From contig NC_052350.1 of assembly GCF_009727055.1 (NCBI RefSeq), forward strand, positions 24,073,330 through 24,137,329: DNA of 64,000 nt, written 5' to 3'. The notes beneath the pieces were generated by a model. The model searched no databases. It was not told the origin of the DNA and saw only the letters and a program-made list of their open reading frames with translations. The position numbers and the translations under genes are program-made. Shown here in pieces: positions 11,347 through 21,875 of this stretch (position 1 is its first letter; every line of letters begins with the position of its first letter). The stretch is from Benincasa hispida (lineage: Eukaryota > Streptophyta > Magnoliopsida > Cucurbitales > Cucurbitaceae).

Positions 11347-13550
11347 ATGATAAGTTCGTTATTATATTTATTGATAATAAAAACAATCATGAGATAATTG
11401 TTTTAGTTGGTTTCTCTTTTAACCGTGCATGAAGTGGAAAGTTATTTTCAGTTTTAATAACTGAAGAATAAAAGTGAAAAAAGTTTTCATTTTTTACGAT
11501 TGCATCACTAATCGATCACTCACGAGAGACTATACAATAGCCCTTTCGAGACACTAAACAATCGAGCGAGAGATTACTAAACGATTGTTCACGAGAACGA
11601 GAGATTACTAGACGATTGACTACCTACTGTCTATACAATGGCCTAAACCTTTCTCCCACTTACTCGATCGTATACATCCTCCTTCCCTCTACCAAATTCA
11701 CACAGAGCCCACACCTCCTAGATTCTCATTCCGAGAATACCAAGGTAACCGAGTTCTAGTGTTGAGGGTTACTGTTCGTGATTGTGACAAGAGTGAGAGA
11801 TTGCTAGATAATTACGATGAGAGCGAGAGTTTGCCAAACCATTGCTCCTTACTAGTGTAAATCGAGGAATTACATGAAGAAGTGTTCTTTAAAAGTATGT
11901 CTCTCGATTCCCTTTGTTTTAATAAGAAAGCATGTTGTAATTTTCTCTATAATGCATTACTGTTCTTGTATGTTTGTGAATGCATTTATTCTTTCACAAT
12001 GGGCTTGGAAACATCTTACTTCCACTCATCTGGTTCTCTTGAATAAGAGTTCCTGCAGGGAACACAACTACACAAGACGAAATTCACTCCTTCCCCAATG
12101 TTGGGGAAAGTAGATAAATTTCTCCCTTAAGGGCTGATTCCAAGGCTTCAACATTGTGGCGCCAAACCCTCTCTTAGCCCGAGAGAAGTTAGTTATAGTG
12201 GGACTATGATTTATTGTTTATTAGAGAAATCAATGGTACTTAAGAAGTTAGATGTAACTACAGAGGCAAAACGGTAACTTGGCCTAGTTATACTTACGAA
12301 CAATTTTTTAAGGGTCGTAATACTGTGCATTGGTTATATCCAATAGACACAGAAATATATTTGTAGTGTGAAGAGAGCAGCTATCGGTCTTTAGTGGAAT
12401 GCTCGACAGTTAACAGATGGTGAATAATTTAATTCAAGAGTTCAATTAATTATTCATAAACTGTTGGAGCTTTAAGCTACAGGTCCATGAGGTCCCCTCG
12501 GTAGCTCATTGAATTTTATGAGAATCAAGTTTTGGATTAATTTGAGTTTTTCAAATTAAATGAAGGAATTAATTATATATGATATAATTAAATTTATGTA
12601 ATTATATAAGATATAATTACTATAATTATTTGATACATTATAATATAAAGAATTTATGAGAGGAATTAAATATTTGAATATGATTCAAATGTTAACTATT
12701 TGAATTATATTCATATACTTAAAATTTAATATAAATATGATTTATATTAAATACCATAAGAAAGAAAAAAGAAATTATAGGTTATATATTGTATATGATA
12801 CAATTTTAAACTGGATATTATATGTTATATATGATATAACATATCATTGCATAATATATAATAAGTTGGTTATGATATATATTTTTTATAATTTTAATTG
12901 TGAATTAAAATTATTTATCAATGATTTTATTATTAAATAATTTTTTAATTATTTAATTTTAAAGTAATTAAGGGGAGGGAATTACAATCCCTCCCTATAT
13001 TTTTCTCTCCACCACTCATGTAAGAAGTGATGGAGGTCTCTCTTTCTTATATCTACAAAAGAAAAAAAAAAAAAAAGATAAAAGAAGGTTGCTCACTGTA
13101 AAAGTTTTTTTTTTTTAACCCCTGTGGAACGGGGGAGAACTCCTACGATCAGCTCAGTCACCTGCTTTCGGATCTCCAAAGTGGTAGCCACCGCTTCGGA
13201 TCCTGCTCCTCTTCAATTTCTGGCCCTTTTTTTTTTTTTTTTTGCTTCCCAGAGTTTCTCTCTCAAAATTCTTCCTTCTCCCTCGATCCCAAAACACTCT
13301 AGAGCCCACACCTCCTAGATTCTCACAACAGAATAGTGAAGACTCTCTTCGTGGTAGTGTTCAAGGGATTCGATTGAAGAACGTCTTCAAAGTAAGTTTT
13401 CCTAAACCTTTTTTGTTTAATTCTTTTTTTTTTTTTTTTGTGCATGCTTTATGATTTAATTTTTCCCAAATGCATGTGTTGTAAAACTTTTTTAAAAAAC
13501 GATTGGGAATTGGGATGATCCACTTCAGTTGCGGTCCCCTTCACAGGGGT
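11347..13550 (+). repeat. copia LTR fragments (family of the 24755-26573 LTR)
   Basis: The block 12400-12560 (GAGCTTTAAGCTACAGGTCCATGAGGTCCCC and onwards) is the reverse complement, imperfectly, of 25540-25600 inside the minus-strand LTR described below. Both are copia LTRs of one family. The 24-base text GAGCCCACACCTCCTAGATTCTCA (first 20 bases given here as GAGCCCACACCTCCTAGATT) occurs at 11705-11728 and again at 13302-13325. This suggests two overlapping LTR copies, or an internal duplication, rather than one LTR. AT-rich DNA at 12560-12960 holds no gene. The right end near 13545 is approximate. Confidence 0.55.
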
Positions 13551-14374
13551 TCCTTTACCTTGGATGCGTCAATGGCTCCCTTATGCATCTAACCCTTCTC
13601 TTTTTAGGGTTTCTTCTCTTATGGTGCCTCATGTTCTTCAACACTTAGCCAATTTTCCTCCTTCTAAAAGCTTATTTGTTCATCAACCTCTTCTATGCAT
13701 CCATAAGGGTACCTATGCTCCCATGTTGGTCACTACGTGCCCATCTTAGCATAGCTCACTCATCTCCCCTCATAAAATAGCTTCCTTCTTACCTTAGCCA
13801 TCCAAGATTGTCCAAAACTCCCATAATAATGCTTTTATGCGTCCAAGTCTCTTATTTTTCCCTTATGCTATGGACTCAACTCCCATCCTCATAGCATAGC
13901 TTGGACACTTAGCCAAATTCATGGGTTCTTAACTTACTATGCTTCCAACATTTAGAAAATTTTCTTATTTAAAGCATAGTTGAGAGACTTAGCAAAACTT
14001 CTCCTCCCACGACTTACATTCCAAGCTGCTTTCTTCCTTTTAAGGAAACCTGTATGGGTGACGGTGTCACATGTTTAATATTCTCCATTATGAGTGTTAA
14101 AATGTTGGTTTGCAAAATTGGATGTTTTCGATTTGGCCTTAGATTACTTTTTATTTTGATCTTGTAAGGGCTCGTTGTATTTTTGTGCAATTTAATTCTT
14201 GCTTTGAGTCTGTAAGTCTAGCTCGATCGATTGAGCAATGGCTATTGAAGAGATCGAGAAGAAACGGAAGTGTTCGAGGTAAGTTCGGAGCTGAAATCAA
14301 GGAAGAATAGCAGCATTCTGCCACACAGCATTGCGATGTTGCTATCGCAGCGTTGCAACGTTGCAAGGCAGACA
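13551..14374. other. unassigned repeat-like DNA
   Basis: There is no open frame with protein-like content. The recurring text AGCATAG..ACTTAGCCAA (for example 13640-13660, 13880-13920, 13975-13995) suggests part of an LTR-element leader or spacer. I recognise nothing further. Confidence 0.3.
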
Positions 14375-14431
14375 CAACGCTTCAAGTCGTAGTGTTGCAA
14401 CGCTTCAAGTCGTTGCGTTGCAACGCTTCAA
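14375..14431 (+). repeat. 23-bp tandem repeat
   Basis: CAACGCTTCAAGTCG starts at 14375, 14398 and 14421 (the third copy is cut short), an exact 23-base period. A related GCGTTGCAACGTTGCAA palindromic stretch precedes it at about 14350. Confidence 0.85.
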
Positions 14432-16137
14432 AAATGGACGAAGGAAAGATGACATGCGTAAGACAAGTTCGACTGTTGTGTTTTTAAACTAAATTTCTTT
14501 TATGTATTTTATTTTTTATTAATTAATTATATTTATATAATTGTTATATTCATTTAATCAAATCATTTTATTTTTAGGGTGTCAAAATGGGTCCAATTTT
14601 TGTTGTTTAATTTAATTATGCATTGGATGTATGTTTTAAATGATTTATTTCCTAAATTCATATTACATATTGTATGTCATATAGATTCAAAAATATCCAC
14701 CTTAGGATAAACATGTACATGCATCATAATTAAATATAAAGGGTTATATTTTATAGATACATGATTTAAATTAACATGCTCATTTATCATAATATTAGAG
14801 TTATGTTAGTGATATATGATTAACCTAAACATGTCCATGCATCATACTATATATTAAAATTATTCTAATAAATAGTGGAATGATGTATGTGAATGCTTGT
14901 TGTGTTTATAGATTTATTACTTCATTAGTTTATAAAAAGTCATATAATTAATGAAATAGATTAAATTCTATAATCTAGATTGCATGCAAACATAGGTCCA
15001 ACAATTTTAAATGGTTTTAAATTGACTTATGTTATTTCTATCAGGAATAGGAATAAGTTAATCTTTTTTAATTTGTTTTAATAGGATTGAAATGAATTTC
15101 AATAAAAGATTAAATTTATAAAATAATTGCCCACTAGGGACCTTTGTCTAAGGAAGGTTCTATCTAGGAAGGGGTATTTAAGCTGACGGAAACGGAACAT
15201 CTCTACTTGGGAACCGACTTGGAAGGTGAATTTAGCAAATATTTTATAAACATGCAATAAATGATTGATCTCATTAAAATAGTTTAATAAATGAAATTAA
15301 ATATTGTCAACTATTTGATAGAAATGTTATATTGAGCAAATTTAAAGGACTTAGATAAATTCTTTAGTTGGGGTTTTAACTAAGTATAATAAAATCCTAA
15401 TAAAATATTAGAATACTTTAGTTGGAGGAAGTTGGTATATATGATATATCAAAATTCAGCACTAACGTCCCTAAGATTTTACACTATGAGATTCATGGTC
15501 GACTTCATGTTGCCTGGGTGCGGCCTCCCTTCAGAAAGTGTTTGCATGGGTCAATAACAAGGTGAATGGGGAAAGTATTTATAGTAAGTGGGAGAGGGAC
15601 ACGTGTCAATGTGTCCCACGATCTCTTCCATTAGGTTGCACCATGAGATTCCTATGGTCTACCTACGTGTCATCCTAGTGCGACCATCCCTTTGGAGGGC
15701 CTCATCATAAGGGTCAGAACAATGCAAACTCTAGCAATGGATAGGATTTCTTAGGTTACTCTTCAGCAGTTGTCTTTCCCTTCAGTAGCCTATTGAAGCG
15801 TACCTCTAAGATCCGAAAATGGGAGGGTCAACCTCTCTGGAGGAATAAGTCATTTAATGAATCCTTGACTAAAACAATGGTAGCTACAAACTATAGGAAT
15901 AAGAGTTATTTTGGTATTAGTGACTGTCTGAGATTGTCTCAATTGAAGGAGGAGTAGCTGATCACCCTTTTGCGGTTGTTTCTCTAAACCTCTGAAGTAT
16001 CGTTGCAAAAACTGAAATCAATAGTTTGATTAGGGTTCTTTGATTAAATGTGTTTTTGCTAAATAGATTGGATAATTAAGTAATGGGTTATAACAAATAT
16101 AACTAATAGGGTTAATTAATTTTTGTATGTTTCAGGA
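14432..16137 (+). other. leader region of a copia element with an internal duplication
   Basis: The DNA is AT-rich to about 15110, with no gene. A segment at 15479-15560 (ACACTATGAGATTCATGGTC and onwards) recurs, diverged, at 15635-15722. The stretch directly before the gag ATG ends TTTTTGTATGTTTCAG, which looks like a 3' splice site. This suggests that the gag message is formed from a spliced leader; that is inference. Confidence 0.45.
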
Positions 16138-17775
16138 TGAATTCCACAATCATATCTTTGCTTAAAAATGAGAAATTAACCGGTGAAAACTATGCGACGT
16201 GGAAATCTAACCTGAATGTCCTCCAGTCCTCGCTCAAAATGCATCTCAAGCGTTGAAGCATGCTTATAACTGTTGGACAAAGGCCAATGAGAAGGCCCAA
16301 GTCTACATCTTGGCAAGTCTGTCTGACATTCTTACTAACAAGTATGAGACCATGATGACTGCACGTCAGATCATAGAGTCCCTCTAGGATATGATTGGAC
16401 AACCATCCGTTAAGATCCGGAATGAGGCCCTCAAGTACATTACAATATGCACATGAAAAAGAGTCAATTAGTGAGAGAACATATTCTTGATCTTATGGTC
16501 CATTTCAATGTCACTGAAAAGAACAGTGCAGTCATAGATGAGCAGAGTCAGGTGTCCTTTATTTCAGAATCTCTTCCAAAGAGTCTTCTTCAGTTCTGCA
16601 GCAATGCGGTAATGAACAAAATATAGTACAATCTGACTACCCTTTTGAACGAGTTACAGACTTTTATATCCCATATGAAAGGTAAGGGACTAGTAAAAAG
16701 AGAGGCAAATGTTGTCCATTCCAGAAAATTTCATAAGGGTTCATCCTTTTGAACTAAGTCTGTTCCTTCAACTTCTGGTACCAAGAGGATCTAGAAAAAG
16801 AAAGGAGAGACGGGGAAGACTCCCACGCTGACAAAGGTAAGGGCAAATGCTTCTACTGTAATATGGATTCTCACTTGAAATTCAATTTCCCCAAGTACCT
16901 TGTTGAGAAGAAGAAGAATAAGGAAGGTAAATATGATTTACTAGTCCTGGAAGCTTGTTTTGTGGGAAATGACCATGATATTGGATACTTGATTCATAAT
17001 CCACTAATCACGTTCGCTCTTCTTTACAAGGAATTTGTTCCTTCCAGCAGCTAGACAAGGGTGAAATGACGCTCAAAGTTGGAATGGGAGAGGCCATTTC
17101 AGCTCGTATGGTGAGAGCTATTAAGTTGTCTTTTGAAAATAGATTTTTGTCTTTAGAAAACTTATACATTGTTCCTAAGATGAAGAGGAACCTTGTTTCA
17201 ATTTATTTTTTAATTGTACAATCATACTCTGTCTCTTTTAATTCAAATGAAGCATTCATTATGAAAAATGGAGTGGTTATTTGTTCACCTAAACTAGAAG
17301 ACAACTTATATTTGTTAAGACCAACTGAATCTAAAGCACTTTTAAGTCATGAGATGTTTAAAACTGCTAATAATCAAACTAAAAGGCGTAGATTTCTCCA
17401 AGTAACAATGATACGTACCTTTGGCATTTGAGATTAGGCCACATAAATCTCAATAGGATCGGAAGATTGGTAAATAATGGACTTCTAAGAAAGTTAGAAG
17501 ATGATTCATTACCTCCATGGGAATTTTATCTCGAAAGAAAAATGACTAAAAGACCTTTTAGTGGAAAAGGTTATAGAGCCAATTAGAACTCATACATGCA
17601 GATTTTTGTGGTCCAATGAATGTAAAGGCTAGAGGAGGTTATGAATACTTCATCTCTTTATAATGATTATTCAAGATATGGTTATTTATACCTAATGGAA
17701 CATAAGTTTGAAGCCTTTGAAAAGCTCAAAGAGTATAAGGATGAAGTTAAAAACCTATTAGGTAAAACAATTAAA
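16138..17775 (+). pseudogene. copia gag-integrase remnant, interrupted by the CACTA element
   Basis: From ATG 16138 the protein resembles the gag at 28067-27208: NEKLTGENYATWKSN, then ASLSDIL, VREHILDLMVHFNV and ISESLPKSLLQF follow in order. In-frame stops (near 16387, 16626 and 16752) and frameshifts break it. A zinc knuckle (about 16850-16900) has lost its histidine-cysteine end. The frame open at 17066-17431 holds the GAG-pre-integrase region (VPKMKRNLVSI), followed by LWHLRLGHINLNRIGRL and a broken integrase start. Homology stops at 17775 exactly where the CACTA terminus begins. The rest of integrase and RT is not found in the window. Confidence 0.8.
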
Positions 17776-18180
17776 CACTACTACAAAAACAATGTTTTTT
17801 GATGTTTTTTAAATGTCAAGAATGACTTTTCTTGATGTTTTTAAAAACGTCAAGGAAGCTAATGTCAAGAATTTTGCTTTTCTTGACATTTTCAAAATGT
17901 CAAGAAAAGTGACACTTGACATTTAAAAAAGTCAAGAAACATAGACACTTGTTTGAAATATTAAGAATATTCGCATTCTTGAAAAGGAAAAAAGTCAAGA
18001 AATTTTGTGAACTTGACATTTAAAAAACGTTAAGAAACACAAACACTTGACATTTTTTAAATGTCAAGAATATGAGCATTCTTGACAAGTAAAAAACGTC
18101 AACAAATTTTGTGAACTCATTTAAAAAACATCAAGAAATTTGCTTGTGATTTTTTTAGAAAAATCTACAATGTTGACGTT
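17776..18180 (+). repeat. CACTA terminus and subterminal repeat array
   Basis: After the CACTA terminus, the motif TGTCAAGAA and its inverse TTCTTGACA occur at least ten times in 400 bases, often as palindromic pairs joined by runs of T and A. In characterised En/Spm elements such subterminal motifs are binding sites for the element-encoded TNPA-type protein. Confidence 0.8.
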
Positions 18181-18383
18181 TTACCTATAATTGCTCCTGT
18201 ATTTTGATCCAACTACCATATTTGGTATATATATGGCGTACATTCATCAATCAAATAAACAATATACACACATTGACAACTTATATATGAACAAAAAACT
18301 ACCGATATCTCTTTATAAAAACTTAACTTCTTTAACATTGTCAACATATACAATCTAAGCAAAAATGAACAACCACGATCACA

Positions 18384-21300
18384 TGTAGCAACCTAAAAAT
18401 TCAGCCGACTCTATCCGCACCTCCTTTAACTTGATTTATGAGTACGGTTTCCTTGTATCAATCTATATACATAAAAGCCAAATATTATAATGGATTCTAT
18501 TTTCCTCTATGCTATTTGAAATATCGAAATAACGATAATATACTAAATCTGAGATGACAATGCTTCTTTTGGTCACAATATCCCTCATATACCTCATGAC
18601 GTAGTATCTACATTCTGTGCTCCCAACTTATAGAGGACACATGCGTATTACTTTATACATAACCCACACTTAGTACTCTTTAACATTTTGGTCTTCTAGG
18701 GAGTGACCGCTACTTGTGGGAAAAGACATTTAAACCGAGTGAGCTAGAAGCCCAGTGAGTGACTAACCTTTGAAACGTAAAAGACATATATATCAATCAT
18801 GCTTAATAAAGAGATTGTGAACTGAAAAGCATAGCTGAAAACTGAGGAATTAGTCAAGCAATGAATTATATAAAACTTCTCTACTAAAATTTAAACGTAA
18901 CATAGGCATCATAGATATCAGCACTGGGAGGCCCTTAGGCCTCAACTTCCACATTAAATATCTTTATAAGAGAGAGACTCCCCTGGTCTGCTCTTGAGCC
19001 TAACCTTACTAAACCAAAGCTTGGTTGGGGGAAGGACCCTTCGACCCAACTTCCACTATAACCTTAATCGAGGTGTGTCACTTCTGACCATTTCTTATGT
19101 TTCACTATAGCTCATTGAATAACTTCATAACACTTGAAGCATAAAATATAATAACGTTCTGTGAATACTTCCTAGATCTTGCTTGAGAACGAGCATTCAT
19201 CGCTCAAGTTCCCAATGTCTGTATCATGCCATGAGACCCATACTTCGTCCTCGGTCACTGACATATGGCTTAGGAGACCCGTACTTCGGCTTCCCAAATA
19301 TGGCCTAAGAGACCCATACTTCGGCCTCTTCTTAAGAACTTTCTGCGTGCACGTAGGGTTACTAAGTATCTTCAACACCTTAGGTACTTCCTGGACACCT
19401 TCCATACTTTCAGTATCTGACTTAATAAAACATATTATGCTTTAACATCATTCATATTATGAATCTTTTAGAACATAGCTTTAAGCTGAGCATTTGTGGA
19501 AACTTAGCTATAGTCTTTACAACGCGTGCTTCAACATAGAATGCTTTATATGAAATAACGTTATCATACTACTTTGACATACGATCAAACAAGTACATAC
19601 TTGAGGAAAATGCTAAGAAATCTCATGAGGCTTCATTGCATTGAAAACCATATAAACTTATCACTATTATCATTGGTATCACATAGGTTATCATTCTTCA
19701 TAGTTCTTGCTAATGCGAAACCAACTCTTACTAAAACTTGAATTCATCTCTTGGGATGTGGATCCTCTGTCCATCACCTTCTCAATCATACTGACCCTAC
19801 GTGTATGTAGCTAGGATCCTATCATCAACCGTCTCTAAGCTTGCTTACCACTTCGAGGTATTGAGCTAAACATACTTTACTAGGAGTCCTTCACATAAAC
19901 CTCAGACTTAACTTGTCATATAGACCTAGCTTTCCCTAGTAGCATACGCTAACCATTCAGGTTTTGTCTAGGGCAACATACTTCATAAGCATTAGACATT
20001 AATTACTTAAGAACATCAAGCCTGGACTATAAGTATCCATACTCTATAAGCTATTAATCTATCAAGCATTCATAAACATCAATAGACTAAATAGCTAGGT
20101 TACGTTGAAGTTGGCTATCAATAAGTAACTTTCATTAAAGCATGACTTGTTAACTCATTCATAAACATCTGTAAACATTAGAGACACTCACAGTTTTGGG
20201 AACTCCTTTTTAGATTAATGAGCTTCTCCTACTAATGTCAAAATACTTCAGTTACTAGCCATGATTTCCCTTTTAGATTCGCTTTCAAAATTAAGCTCAC
20301 AATTATTCTTTTCACTTTCAATTCCTCGTAACTTACCTTAGGGTGTCTTAGGGTGTCGAGTACTTAGTCAAATTTAAAAGGGCTTAAATTTCAGCTGGAC
20401 CCTCCTTTCTGACGCCCATACCGAGCACTTAGTAGGGTTTTTAGGGTGCCAAGCCCACGTTTAGCAAGTAGTTGCCTGTTTGTCCAACAAATTCCATATT
20501 CAGTTTCTAAGGTCAATAACTCGACATCCAGAGCTCATTTTAAAAAAATTCCTTCTTCAAACATGCTCGGAAATTTGTCAATAGTGTTACCTCAAAATTT
20601 CAGCATAAAAATATTCGTGGATTGATTTGGAGCTTATAATCTTCCCCAATGACCCTAGATAGCAAGGCTGCCTGCTTACTCAACACTTTCTTGGTTTAGC
20701 TTCCAAAATATGTAACTCAAACCTCAAACCTTATCTTGCAAAATTTCCTTCTACAAACTTACTTATAAGGGTGATAACAATATTACCTTAAATTTTCAGC
20801 TTGAAATTTCATGTGGTTTGGTCTAGATCAATGTTTCTTTGTTGAGTGCTCGGAAATGCCCGAAAATGGACCTTCGACTCCTCCTTCCTTCTTCAGCCTT
20901 TTTTCCTATGAGAACTCCCTTCCAAAGGCTCGATTTCAGAAAATAGACTCGAAGAGCTTTCCAATGATACCAAGTTCGTCAGGTTTGCTCAAGTAGAACG
21001 TCCAAAATGAGCCCTTGAATTTCTGTTTCTTTTTATACTACTATCCAACCCTTTACCTAAAATCTCCTTAAGCCACCTCACCCACTAATGGAGATCAAGT
21101 GCCAAGATTAAGCCATTTGTCCAGGTAGCTAAAAGAAAAGTTTAAAAACTTAGCATTTTGTGCAACTCGATCCTCGCTGGGAAAACTCGATGGAGAGAAG
21201 TCCTTACTCGATGGAAAATTTCAAGACTCTCTATTAAACTCGATGGAAGGGCTCGCTACTCGATGGGGAAACTCGACGCTGGGAGCTCGCTTGATGCACA

Positions 21301-21719
21301 CTCCTGACTCGATGCCCGAACTCGACACACGACCCTTCCTTGCTAACCCTCAATGCTCGTCCCCTTTCCTCGCTCACTTATACACGACACTCGGCAACAT
21401 TTACTCGATGTCGGTCTTCCTTGATTACTTATACTCGACGCTAGACAGCATTTACTTGATGCTCGCCCTTCCTTGATTATTTATACTCAAAGCTCAGAGC
21501 ATTTACTCGATGCTCACTTGGCGCTCACTCGATGCTCAAGCCTCCATCAGATTAACATGTATTGAGAGCTAAGTTTCCTTACTTAACCATTTTTCCTTCT
21601 TCCAACTCATCCTTTACCTCGGGATGCACAAATCCAATCTAACTTTGATATTTAACCCCACATTTTGCTACTTAACAATAAACATAATAAAAAAGGGAAA
21701 GTAAGGTGCGAGTTTTACA
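18384..21719 (-). mobile_element. LTR-like insertion inside the CACTA element, about 3.3 kb
   Basis: The block has TGTAGCAACC at its left and GTTTTACA at its right, so it runs TGTA...TACA. No gag or pol motif is readable on either strand, so a solo LTR (Ty3/gypsy-like size) is the best guess. It holds two internal repeat zones. GAGACCC followed by an ATACTTCGG-like text begins at 19233, 19274 and 19309. A minisatellite occupies 21180-21540. The flanks (ATCAC left, ATCAT right) are a weak candidate for a 5-bp target duplication. Which strand the LTR reads on is uncertain. Confidence 0.4.
21180..21540 (+). repeat. ACTCGATG-type minisatellite
   Basis: ACTCGATG or a one-base variant (CTCGACG, TTGATGC) recurs more than a dozen times at irregular 15-45 base spacing, often followed by CTCGCC or GAAA. 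It is a degenerate, variable-length array, common inside large plant LTRs. Confidence 0.7.
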
Positions 21720-21875
21720 ATCATCGTATGCATTTATAGCAAGTAGTGCCCAATGACCATTAGTTAATAAAATATAATCAGTATTTTTATTGCGATAAAA
21801 ACAAAACGTGTTTTAACTCACCCAGGATTAAAAGGAGCAAGAACTAATTGGTTTGAACTAGACATATCTCTTGTT

